From: Brevibacterium pigmentatum
Lineage (GTDB): Bacteria; Actinomycetota; Actinomycetes; Actinomycetales; Brevibacteriaceae
Assembly: GCF_011617465.1 (NCBI RefSeq)
Contig: NZ_CP050153.1
Location: 3,596,001 to 3,660,000, forward strand
Direction of reading: 5' to 3'
DNA: 64,000 nt
Positions 42,775-50,584 of the stretch are shown here, one piece after another. The notes beneath the pieces were generated by a model, which ran no database searches, was not told where the DNA came from, and saw nothing but the letters and a program-made list of their open reading frames with translations. Position numbers and translations under genes: made by a program. Every line of letters begins with the position of its first letter. The first letter of the stretch is position 1.

Positions 42775-44064
42775 TCAGTTGCGTTTCCTGAACCCTATCG
42801 GAGCTCCCGTCAGGGTCAAGACCAACACGGCGATCAGCGAGGCCGCGCACATGCCGACGACGCCGGGCCACGAGAAATCGGCGAAGAGGACCGCCGAGAG
42901 CCAGGCGCCGAGGCTCGTGCCGAGGTAGTAGACGGTGAGGTAGATGGCCGCGGACCGGGTCGAGTCGACTCCCGGCCGGGCGGCGCTGGCCGCCGCGGAG
43001 GCGCCCGTATGGCCGAGAAAGAATCCGGCGGTGAGCAGCGACATGCCGATGATGATCACCACGAGCGAATCGACGAGGGTCAGACCCGCACCGGCTAGCG
43101 CGATGACCATTCCGGCCAGGGTGATCCGCGTGCGCGGGTACTTCGTGGCCAGGCGGCCGTAATACGTGGTCACGACGGTGCCGACGAGGTAGATGAGGAA
43201 GAACAGAGCGACCGCGCCCTCGCTCAGCCGCCACGGGTCCTGCTGCAGGCGGGTACCGAGCATCGTGAATGATCCGCCGAAGACGATCATGCACAGGAAC
43301 CCGGTGAGGTAGATCCGCCACAGTCCCCCGCGCAGCGGAATCGCTCGCCGAGGCGGCTGTGCACTCCCGGTCCCGCCGTCGCCGACTTCGGTGACGCCGT
43401 CACCTGCAGTGACAGCGTCGGGGTCGGCCGCCTCGGTGGGGGTGGGATCCGTGTCGGCCGGGACGGCCCGGCTGCGGGCGGTGGAGAAGAGGTCGTGGCG
43501 CAGCAGCCAGACGACGATGAGGCCGAAGACCAGTGACACGACCGCGGTGAACGCGAGGCCTCCGTGCCAGCCGAGGAATTCGGAGGCCAGTCCGGTGAGC
43601 AGTCGCGAGCACAGTCCGCCGATCGTGTTGCCGGCGATGTAGATGCCGATCGCTCCGGGCAGGGCGGCGGGTGGCAGGCGCAGGGACAGGTAGGCCATGG
43701 CCGTGGCCGGCACCGAGGCGATCGCCACGCCCTGCAGGAACCGGACGACGATGAGCAGCTCCGGAGTCGGAGTGAAGGGAAGGACGAGCGCGAGGATCGC
43801 CGCAACGATCACTCCGGCACCGATCTGGCGGGCGTGGCCGATGCGCGGGGCGAGCATGGAGAACGGGATGAGGAAGCAGGCCATGGCCACGTTCGTCGCG
43901 GACACGGTCAGGCTCGCCGTTGGTCCGTCGATTCCGTAGGCATCCCGGATCGCCGGCAGCAGACCCTGGGTCTCGTAGAGGACGAGGAAGACGGAGACTC
44001 CCGCGAGGAAGACCGCAGCGACGGTACGCCGAGTGCTCGTCGGACTCGGCTCACCTGTGCTCAT
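42775..44064 (-). CDS. Major facilitator superfamily transporter
   Basis: 429 residues with twelve predicted membrane segments in two halves separated by a polar Asp/Glu-rich loop around residues 195-240. The N-half begins TVAAVFLAGVSVFLVLYETQ, and the third-helix region IGHARQIGAGVIVAAILALV carries the MFS charged signature remnants. Overall it resembles YnfM-like efflux transporters. TAGCGT ends seven bases before the ATG at 44064, suggesting a leaderless mRNA; an ATG 24 codons upstream is less likely. The substrate is unknown. Confidence 0.85.
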   Translation of the reverse strand: MSTGEPSPTSTRRTVAAVFLAGVSVFLVLYETQGLLPAIRDAYGIDGPTASLTVSATNVAMACFLIPFSMLAPRIGHARQIGAGVIVAAILALVLPFTPTPELLIVVRFLQGVAIASVPATAMAYLSLRLPPAALPGAIGIYIAGNTIGGLCSRLLTGLASEFLGWHGGLAFTAVVSLVFGLIVVWLLRHDLFSTARSRAVPADTDPTPTEAADPDAVTAGDGVTEVGDGGTGSAQPPRRAIPLRGGLWRIYLTGFLCMIVFGGSFTMLGTRLQQDPWRLSEGAVALFFLIYLVGTVVTTYYGRLATKYPRTRITLAGMVIALAGAGLTLVDSLVVIIIGMSLLTAGFFLGHTGASAAASAARPGVDSTRSAAIYLTVYYLGTSLGAWLSAVLFADFSWPGVVGMCAASLIAVLVLTLTGAPIGFRKRN

Positions 44065-44071
44065 GAGCTCA

Positions 44072-44077
44072 ACGCTA
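44072..44077 (-). promoter_or_regulatory. -10 box for leaderless MFS gene
   Basis: On the minus strand TAGCGT precedes ATG 44064 by seven bases (TGAGCTC), without a Shine-Dalgarno. Confidence 0.45.
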
Positions 44078-44298
44078 TGCCTCCGATGATCGCGACTCAA
44101 ACGATTCCGGGTCCCGGACCGTGTGAATCCCGACACCGCGGGACTCGCTGACCCGAGAGGCGTAGTCCCGCGTGGACTCCCTGTGCACCTTCACCAAGAT
44201 TGTCGCGGATGTGGAGGATAACCCCATCGCCGAGGCGGCCCTGCACTTCATAGGCTGAAGACCAGAATTCGACGCACAGTGAATGGAAGTGCCCAGCG

Positions 44299-44739
44299 AT
44301 GACGGCGACCAGCGAGATTCCCGCACTCAGCGCAGACCCCGCGAACCGCCCTGCCGCGCCCTCCCCCAGCGTCCCCACCTCGTCGCTGGAATCGCTTGCG
44401 CCAACCGAAGGCCAGCACACGGACGTCCCCGCCAACCGTTCCTTCGTCGTCACCTGGCTGCTGTCGATGCTCTTCGGCATCCTCGGTCTTGATCGGTTCT
44501 ACACCGGCCGGTACCTCACGGGCGCACTCAAGCTGCTCAGCCTCGGCGGTCTGGGGATCTGGTGGATCATCGATCTCGGCATCGTTCTGGCCGGCGGTCT
44601 GCGCTACGGGCGGGGTCCGCTGCGCGGTTACGCCCAGGACAAGGAGATCGCGTGGATCGCCACCGGCTTCACGCTCATCGTCGCCTACTCGCTGCAGGTC
44701 GACGAACTGGTCGCGACGCTGGTCACCGGACTGTTCTGA
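44299..44739 (+). CDS. TM2-domain protein
   Basis: 146 residues. A Pro/Ser-rich cytoplasmic or extracytoplasmic region of about 45 residues precedes a TM2 domain with SFVVTWLLSMLFGILGLDRF, the signature DRFYTGRYLTGALKLLSLGG and a second helix IWWIIDLGIVLAGGL. A third hydrophobic segment ends the protein. TM2 domains occur in small membrane proteins from bacteria to animals. No enzymatic role is known for such short members. Confidence 0.85.
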   Translation: MTATSEIPALSADPANRPAAPSPSVPTSSLESLAPTEGQHTDVPANRSFVVTWLLSMLFGILGLDRFYTGRYLTGALKLLSLGGLGIWWIIDLGIVLAGGLRYGRGPLRGYAQDKEIAWIATGFTLIVAYSLQVDELVATLVTGLF

Positions 44740-44908
44740 GCAGTCTCGGGCGCCTGTCCTGGTGCGTCCCGGCGGTCTGTCCTGAAGCGTCTCAGCTGAC
44801 GGTTCTTATGCGGTTCGCCGGCAGTTCACAACCGTCCTAGGTCTGCCTTTCCTGAAATCTGCGCCTCCCGGGTCTAGGCTCGAGGTGAGGACAGTTCAAG
44901 GAGGCACT

Positions 44909-46492
44909 ATGAAACGGCAAGTCCCCATTGTCAGAATGGTCACCGGCGACTCGGCAGGCAGACAGTTCGCGGGAGTGGCGGCGGCCGCCTCGGCGATCGG
45001 GCTCGGCGCACTCGCCGCGTGGGATCTCACGCAGAAGAAGCACTCGATCCTGCGCAACTATCCGGTCGCCGGCCACGCCCGGTTCCTGCTGGAGTCGATC
45101 CGGCCGGAGATCCAGCAGTACTTCATCGAACGCAACTGGGACGGGCGTCCATTCAGCCGGGATACCCGCACCACTATCTACGAACGCGCCAAAGGCACCC
45201 ACTCCGAGCACGCATTCGGCACCGAGCACGATGTCGACCGCGCCGGCTACGAGGCGCTCATGCACTCGAATATGCCGATCCCCAATCCGCCCCGGCCGCC
45301 GCGCGTGCGGGTCGGCGGTGACGAGTGCACTCAGCCCTACGACATCTCGCTGCTCAACGTCTCGGCGATGAGCTTCGGCTCGCTGAGCAACAACGCCATC
45401 CGCGCCCTGAACAAGGGCGCGGCGATGGGCGGATTCGCCCACGACACCGGCGAGGGATCCATTTCGCCGTATCACCGTGAACACGGCGGCGACCTCATCT
45501 GGGAGCTCGGCACCGGATACTTCGGTGCCCGCACCCCCGAAGGGAAGTTCTCCCCCGAGATCTTCGCCGAGAAGGCCAGGGACCCGCAGGTGAAGATGGT
45601 GTCACTCAAGCTCTCTCAGGGCGCGAAGCCGGGCATCGGCGGCGTGCTGCCCGGGCCCAAGGTCACCGAGGAGATCTCGGAGATCCGCGGCATCCCCGTC
45701 GGCCAGACCTGCATCAGCCCTCCCGGACACACGGTGTTCTCCACCCCGATCGAGCTCCTCGAGTTCATCCGGCAGATGCGTGAGCTCTCCGGCGGCAAGC
45801 CCGCCGGCTTCAAGCTGTGCGTGGGTTCGCGCACGGAGTTCCTCTCGATCGTCAAGGCCATGGTGGAGACCCACATTCTGCCGGACTTCATCATCGTCGA
45901 CGGCTCCGAGGGCGGCACCGGTGCGGCACCGCTGGAGTTCGAGGACAACGTCGGTCTGCCGCTGACCCAGGGGCTGATGATCGTGCACAACGCGCTCGTC
46001 GGCGCGGGGCTGCGGAAGAAGATCAAGGTCGGCGCCTCGGGCAAGATCGCCACCGGCACCGATATCGTCAAACGCCTCATCCAAGGTGCTGACTTCACGA
46101 ACTCCGCCCGCGCCATGATGATGGCCGTCGGCTGCATCCAGGCGCAGGTCTGCCATACCGGCAAGTGCCCCGTCGGCGTCGCCACTCAGGATCCGCGGCG
46201 CGCACGCGCCATCGACGTGCCCACGAAGGCCGATCGTGTGCGCAATTTCCATGACGGAGTCGTCGCCGAGGCGGTCCGGCTCATGGCGTCGATGGGCGCG
46301 GCCTCCCCAGAGGAGTTGGAACCGACGATGCTACGTCGCAATGTCTCGGCATCCGAGTCCTGGTCCTACGCCCGCCTCTACGAGTGGCTCAAACCGGGAG
46401 AACTGCTCGAAGACACTCCCGAGGAATGGGCCGATGACTGGGCCACGGCCCGGGCAGACACCTTCACCATTCCCCGCGGCCACAGCCGATAG
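44909..46492 (+). CDS. FMN-binding glutamate synthase-family protein
   Basis: About 527 residues. After a hydrophobic stretch near residues 20-40 (GVAAAASAIGLGALAAWDL) comes a glutamate synthase central/FMN barrel: NVSAMSFGSLSNNAIRALNK, GEGSISPYHREHGGDLIWEL, GQTCISPPGHTVFS, DGSEGGTGAAPLEFEDNVG, KVGASGKIATGTDIVKRL and the cysteine cluster VCHTGKCPVGVATQDPRR. There is no glutaminase domain, so it is not a full glutamate synthase. The N-terminal hydrophobic segment suggests membrane association. Start ATG 44909 has AAGGAGG seven bases upstream. The substrate is unknown. Confidence 0.87.
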   Translation: MKRQVPIVRMVTGDSAGRQFAGVAAAASAIGLGALAAWDLTQKKHSILRNYPVAGHARFLLESIRPEIQQYFIERNWDGRPFSRDTRTTIYERAKGTHSEHAFGTEHDVDRAGYEALMHSNMPIPNPPRPPRVRVGGDECTQPYDISLLNVSAMSFGSLSNNAIRALNKGAAMGGFAHDTGEGSISPYHREHGGDLIWELGTGYFGARTPEGKFSPEIFAEKARDPQVKMVSLKLSQGAKPGIGGVLPGPKVTEEISEIRGIPVGQTCISPPGHTVFSTPIELLEFIRQMRELSGGKPAGFKLCVGSRTEFLSIVKAMVETHILPDFIIVDGSEGGTGAAPLEFEDNVGLPLTQGLMIVHNALVGAGLRKKIKVGASGKIATGTDIVKRLIQGADFTNSARAMMMAVGCIQAQVCHTGKCPVGVATQDPRRARAIDVPTKADRVRNFHDGVVAEAVRLMASMGAASPEELEPTMLRRNVSASESWSYARLYEWLKPGELLEDTPEEWADDWATARADTFTIPRGHSR

Positions 46493-46539
46493 GCCGTCGC
46501 CGCAGCCCGGCCACAGCCGCTAGTCCGGCACCGCAGCCC
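46478..46539. repeat. 31-bp tandem duplication across a stop codon
   Basis: Two 31-bp units begin GGCCACAGCCGATAGGCC and GGCCACAGCCGCTAGTCC, respectively, and both end CCGCAGCCC. The first includes the last codons and stop (TAG) of the glutamate-synthase-like gene; the second copy would keep that stop, so the protein end is unaffected. Confidence 0.75.
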
Positions 46540-46557
46540 GGCCCCGTTGCCCATCCT

Positions 46558-46611
46558 CCCGTCGCCGGGATGCCTCCCGTTGCCGGGATGCCGCCCGCTG
46601 CCGGGAGATGG
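46558..46611. repeat. Three 18-bp tandem repeats
   Basis: Consecutive units read CCCGTCGCCGGGATGCCT, CCCGTTGCCGGGATGCCG and CCCGCTGCCGGGAGATGG. They lie 40 bp upstream of the hydrolase gene; the GC-rich units could fold into hairpins. Confidence 0.7.
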
Positions 46612-46653
46612 GGATGGAATCGGCCTCAGTGAACTCTGTCGAAAGGAACCTTG

Positions 46654-47223
46654 ATGACCACGCTCGTTCTTCTCCACTCAGCCCTGGGGCGCACATCCGG
46701 AATGGACGCCATCGCCGAACGCTTCGCTCTGGCCGGCTATGCCGTGCACACCCCCGATGTCTACGCGGGACGGACCTTCGACTCCGCCGAACCGGGAGTC
46801 GCTCACTCCCAAGAGGTCGGGTTCTCGACCCTCGTGGATCGAGCGAAGGACGCGTGCGAGGACCTCGGGGATGACCTCATCTTCGGCGGATTCTCGCTGG
46901 GAGCGGCACTGGCACAGCAGATGGGCAAAAACGATCCGCGGGCCCGCGGCGTCCTGCTCTTCCACGGCGGCGGCTTCCCGAAGCCGACGCGCTGGCAGGC
47001 CGGAGTGCCGGTGCAGGCTCACTTCGCCGTCGATGACTCGTGGCGCAGTCCGGGCACGATCGAGACCCTGATGGAATCCGCGACGAAGGCCGGAGCGCAG
47101 GCGGAGTACTTCCTCTACCCGGGCAGCACCCACCTGTTCAGCGACCCGACTACCCCGGACTACCGCGAGGACAGCGCCGAACTGCTCTATGAGAGGGCCT
47201 TGGCCTTCCTCGACCGCTTCTGA
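46654..47223 (+). CDS. Dienelactone hydrolase-family alpha/beta hydrolase
   Basis: 189 residues of the DLH family. A nucleophile elbow FGGFSLGAAL has Ser where dienelactone hydrolase has Cys, followed by VDDSW (likely acid residue) and GSTHLFSD (likely His), giving a plausible Ser-Asp-His triad. ATG 46654 follows a TTG at 46651; GAAAGG lies upstream. It is converging with the following SDR gene, 51 bp away. The substrate is unknown; the protein is shorter than classic DLH. Confidence 0.82.
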   Translation: MTTLVLLHSALGRTSGMDAIAERFALAGYAVHTPDVYAGRTFDSAEPGVAHSQEVGFSTLVDRAKDACEDLGDDLIFGGFSLGAALAQQMGKNDPRARGVLLFHGGGFPKPTRWQAGVPVQAHFAVDDSWRSPGTIETLMESATKAGAQAEYFLYPGSTHLFSDPTTPDYREDSAELLYERALAFLDRF

Positions 47224-47274
47224 TCGTTCGTCGGCTCAAGGGCTAGGATTCTGGGCGCCGGCTGACAGTCGGCT

Positions 47275-48078
47275 TCACCCCATGACGAGGCCGTTGTCGA
47301 CGATGAGGTTCTGACCGGTCACCGCTCTGGAGGCGGGAGACGCGAAGAACACCACCGCCGAGGCGAAGTCCTCCGGAGTCGTCACCCGCCTCAGCGCACT
47401 GGCTGCGGCAATCTGGTCGAAGACCTCCTCGGGAGTCGCCGACGACGCATCCGTGGTCCGCAGCAGTCCGCCGGAGACCATGTTCACCCGCACCCCGGCC
47501 GGTCCGAGATCCTTCGCGAACGTCCTGGTCAGCGACAGCAGAGCCGCCTTGCCTGCCGTGTAGTCGTGGTACGGCACGACCGGGTCCTGGAACAGATTGG
47601 TGCCGATGTTGATGACCCGGCCGGAACCGAGCTCACGGAAACCGTGCATCGCGGCTTGGATCGTGTTGACCGCACCTTCGACCGAACCGCGGAACTGTTC
47701 GGCGAAATCCGAATAGTCGATCTCATCGGCCGGTTGGCGCTCATCTCCGTTGAACGAGAAGTCTGCGAGCGCATTGTTGACCACGGTGGATACGGGAGTA
47801 CCGAACTCGGCGGCCGCGGTTTCGAACATGGCATCGACGGCGCGGGAGTCCGTGACATCGGCCTCGATGGCCACGGCACGTCCACCGCGAGCGCGGACCG
47901 CCTCGGCGAGCTCTTCTGCAGTCTCGGCAGAGTACCGGTAGTTGATGACCAGGGCCGCACCCTCGGGCGCGAAGGCCTTCGCGATCGCAGCGCCCAGGCC
48001 GCGACCGGACCCGGTGACGAGCACGACCTGCTCATCGAGTGGCAGGGCCTCGGAGGTGAATGCCTGTGGGTTGCTCAT
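47275..48078 (-). CDS. SDR family oxidoreductase, FabG-like
   Basis: 267 residues with TGSGRGLGAAIAKAFAPEG at the N-terminus, VVNNALADF in place of the usual NNAG, INIGTNLF in the Ser region, where Thr stands in for Ser, and YTAGK as the catalytic YxxxK. The C-terminus (GGLLRTTDASSATPEEV and GQNLIVDNGLVMG) is typical of FabG-type 3-oxoacyl reductases. AAGGAG lies eight bases before the ATG. It is divergent from the membrane protein at 48408; the 329 bp between them include a 60-bp palindrome. Confidence 0.8.
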   Translation of the reverse strand: MSNPQAFTSEALPLDEQVVLVTGSGRGLGAAIAKAFAPEGAALVINYRYSAETAEELAEAVRARGGRAVAIEADVTDSRAVDAMFETAAAEFGTPVSTVVNNALADFSFNGDERQPADEIDYSDFAEQFRGSVEGAVNTIQAAMHGFRELGSGRVINIGTNLFQDPVVPYHDYTAGKAALLSLTRTFAKDLGPAGVRVNMVSGGLLRTTDASSATPEEVFDQIAAASALRRVTTPEDFASAVVFFASPASRAVTGQNLIVDNGLVMG

Positions 48079-48188
48079 CGCGTGTCTCCTTCGGACGTCG
48101 GTGGGCGGATGTCGCAGACCTGATCCCACCCTACCCAGGAAGCGGGCTCGCCGAGACTGAGCGGCGCGAGACGGGCAGCAGCGCGGCG

Positions 48189-48248
48189 ATTGTTGGGTCG
48201 ATCCACGGTGATATCGAGGCTTAGAACACCGCGGATCGACCCAACAAT
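48189..48248. repeat. 60-bp dispersed palindrome, copy 2
   Basis: Left arm ATTGTTGGGTCGATCCACGG and right arm ending GCGGATCGACCCAACAAT, the same length and ends as the copy at 11763-11822. It lies between divergent promoters. Apart from it, the 329-bp gap contains only a TAGACT box (about 48358) near the following gene. Confidence 0.75.
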
Positions 48249-48407
48249 CGCGCAATGGCCGTGCTCGCACCTCCTCCAGCAGGAAGCAGATCGGCCACAG
48301 AACTGCCCCGAACCGCGCACACATCGGCCACGGAACGTGCTCTGAGCGGCATGAGTCCATAGACTGAAACGAAGACCACCGTTGTCCATCCCCAGGAAGT
48401 CACCCTT

Positions 48408-49424
48408 ATGAACGAGCTCGGCGCCGGCATCTCCATCGGAGTCCTCGCGGCTCTCGTCGTCTTCGTCATCTACTTCGTCGGAGCGAAGATCGGACGATGG
48501 CAGCCCCGGAACCAAAGCGCCGGAGCGGGCGCTCAGGGCGGCTACCCGCAGACACAGGGCTACGGTCAGAACCCCTACGGTCAGTCCGGGTACAACCAGT
48601 CCGGCCGCCCGTGGAGCAGCGAGGATGAGACTCGCGTCCTTCCCAGCAATTCGCAGGGCTATGACGACGTCGACGCCGATCCGCCACGGGCCACTAAGAA
48701 CGAACTCGCCGGCAACATCCAGCACTCCGGCCAGATGATCGAGGCCAATCGGCGGGCCGCCACCGCGGCCAACGGCGACACCGTCGCGGTGTTCACCTAC
48801 ATCCTCGGCGCCGCACTCATCGCCGTCGTCGCCTTCGTGTTCTTCAACAACCTGCTGCTTCCTGCCACCATCGGCGCACTGACGGGCGCGATCATCTGCG
48901 TCGCCCTCTCGGCGACCTACACGATCAAGCACCTGGACTTCTGGCCGGACAATGCGACGATCTCGATCATCAACCTGCTCGTCGCCCTGGCCGCCTCGAT
49001 CGTCATGTACATCGGGTCCGTGCAGACGGTGCGCGACAACATCAGCCTGTCCACGATCACCGACTCGTTCGAGGCTCTTCCCTTCAGCGACGGCTTCTCC
49101 GCCTTCGCCATAGCCATCGGCGACCGGGTGGTGACGTTCTTCAAGGACTTCGGCTTCCTGGGCTTCGTGTTCCTGCTGTTCATGGGCATCGGCTGCATCA
49201 TCGTCTTCACCCTAGCGGCGAAGTCGCTCATCGACGTCATGGACTGGCGGATCTTCGCTCAGTTCGGCCACAACGTCACCGATCGTCCCATGTCGTATTC
49301 GCGTGCCGTGCGCTTCCAGACCTCGAAGGTCTCACACACTGTGACCTCGCTCGTTCTGGCCGTCATCGCTGTGCTCGCCGCCACAGGATTGCTCTATGAC
49401 GGCTTCACCTGGTTCACGCGCTGA
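48408..49424 (+). CDS. Membrane protein of unknown function with Gly/Gln/Tyr-rich region
   Basis: 338 residues. The order is one N-terminal helix (LGAGISIGVLAALVVFVIYF), a low-complexity linker rich in Gly, Gln, Tyr and Asn (about 35-75), and then about five further hydrophobic segments from residue 125 onward (TYILGAALIAVVAFVFFNNL, LGFVFLLFMGIGCIIVFTL and others). No enzymatic motif is seen. It lies immediately upstream of the olefin operon but has its own likely promoter, so no shared role can be claimed. I do not recognise the family. Confidence 0.7.
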   Translation: MNELGAGISIGVLAALVVFVIYFVGAKIGRWQPRNQSAGAGAQGGYPQTQGYGQNPYGQSGYNQSGRPWSSEDETRVLPSNSQGYDDVDADPPRATKNELAGNIQHSGQMIEANRRAATAANGDTVAVFTYILGAALIAVVAFVFFNNLLLPATIGALTGAIICVALSATYTIKHLDFWPDNATISIINLLVALAASIVMYIGSVQTVRDNISLSTITDSFEALPFSDGFSAFAIAIGDRVVTFFKDFGFLGFVFLLFMGIGCIIVFTLAAKSLIDVMDWRIFAQFGHNVTDRPMSYSRAVRFQTSKVSHTVTSLVLAVIAVLAATGLLYDGFTWFTR

Positions 49425-49447
49425 TGAACATCTCAGAAACCGGGCGG

Positions 49448-49485
49448 TAGGATAGGTCCGGAAATCCCCGTCGTGACGCGTCACG
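49448..49485 (+). promoter_or_regulatory. Promoter/operator candidate for the ole operon
   Basis: A TAGGAT box (49448-49453) is followed by a perfect 14-bp palindrome, CGTGACGCGTCACG (49472-49485), which would cover the early transcribed region of the olefin operon. The palindrome is typical of a dimeric regulator site. The start codon TTG is 62 bp further on. Confidence 0.5.
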
Positions 49486-49547
49486 TGCGCGCCTCTGCGG
49501 CCGATAACGACACCGACGAACGACCCGAAAAGGGATGAGTACCTCAA

Positions 49548-50576
49548 TTGGCGAACGGCAACGCAACATTTCGGCACTCGAACGTGGCCTTGCTCGGCCT
49601 GACCGAGATCCTGGCCCCGAATGAAGTGACCTCACAGGAATTCGACGAGCGCCTCGCCGATACGCTGTCATCCCTCAAACTGCCGACGGGTCTGCTCCAA
49701 CGCGTCGCCGGCGTCTACGCCCGCCGCAACTGGGATGAACCCCACCAATTCGCCGATGGTGCGATCGCGGCCGGAAAGAAGGCCCTCGCCGAGGCGGGTG
49801 TCCCTCCCGACGCCATCGGACTGATGGTCAACACTTCCGTGACCCGTGAACACCTGGAACCCTCCGTGGCCGTCGGCGTCCACGCCGGAATCGGGCTCGG
49901 CCCGCAGGCGATGAACTTCGACATCGCCAACGCCTGCCTCGGATTCGTCAACGGAATGACTCTGGCCGCGAACATGATCGACGCCGGACAGATCGAATAC
50001 GCCCTCATCGTCGCCGGCGAAGACGCCTCCCGCGTCCAGGATGCAACGCTGCGCCGCCTCAACCGTCCGGAGATCACCCGCGAGGAGTACCTCAACGAAT
50101 TCGCGTCCCTGACCCTGGGCTCCGGCGCTGCCGCCGCCGTTCTCGGCCCGGCCGACAAACATCCGGAAGGCCACCGCATCCTCGGCGGAATCACCCGTGC
50201 GGCCACACAGCATCACGAACTCTGCGTCGGCGACCACAACGGAATGTTCACCGACACGAAGGGCCTGCTCTCCGGCGGCATGGAACTCGTCGTCGCCGCG
50301 TGGGAGGAAGCCCACGAGACCGGTTGGGACTGGCGGGAGATGGACCGCTACGTCATGCACCAGGTCTCCGATGTGCACACGAATTCGATCACGAAGGCCG
50401 CGAACCTCGACCCCGACCGGATCCCCGTGAGCTACCCGGAGCTGGGCAACGTCGGCCCCGCCTCCCTGCCCATCACCCTGTCCCGCGAGGCCGAGAACCT
50501 CAAACCCGGCGACCGCATCCTGTGCATGGGCGTCGGCTCCGGCCTCAACACCGCCATGACCGAGATCGAGTGGTAA
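49548..50576 (+). CDS. oleA: OleA: head-to-head acyl-CoA condensing thiolase
   Basis: 342 residues from a TTG start (GGGATGAG upstream). OleA condenses two fatty acyl-CoAs into a 2-alkyl-3-ketoacid, the committed step of long-chain olefin synthesis. The thiolase-fold active site is complete: Cys130 (DIANACLGFVNG), His271 (VMHQVSDVH) and Asn301 (LGNVGPASL), plus Glu104 (EHLEPS), spaced like Cys143/His285/Asn315/Glu117 of Xanthomonas OleA. It lacks the chain-initiation features of FabH and is followed by oleBC and oleD, so the assignment is firm. It is the first gene of a three-gene operon. Confidence 0.93.
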   Translation: MANGNATFRHSNVALLGLTEILAPNEVTSQEFDERLADTLSSLKLPTGLLQRVAGVYARRNWDEPHQFADGAIAAGKKALAEAGVPPDAIGLMVNTSVTREHLEPSVAVGVHAGIGLGPQAMNFDIANACLGFVNGMTLAANMIDAGQIEYALIVAGEDASRVQDATLRRLNRPEITREEYLNEFASLTLGSGAAAAVLGPADKHPEGHRILGGITRAATQHHELCVGDHNGMFTDTKGLLSGGMELVVAAWEEAHETGWDWREMDRYVMHQVSDVHTNSITKAANLDPDRIPVSYPELGNVGPASLPITLSREAENLKPGDRILCMGVGSGLNTAMTEIEW

Positions 50577-50584
50577 AGACTTTC

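Noticed and set aside
42668-43321. N-terminal extension of the crotonase gene
   Set aside because: It lies within the MFS transporter gene in another frame; ATG 42667 with AAAGG is preferred.
50300-50584. N-terminal extension of oleBC into oleA
   Set aside because: Overlaps oleA in another frame and shows no similarity to OleB; ATG 50585 or GTG 50570 is the natural start.
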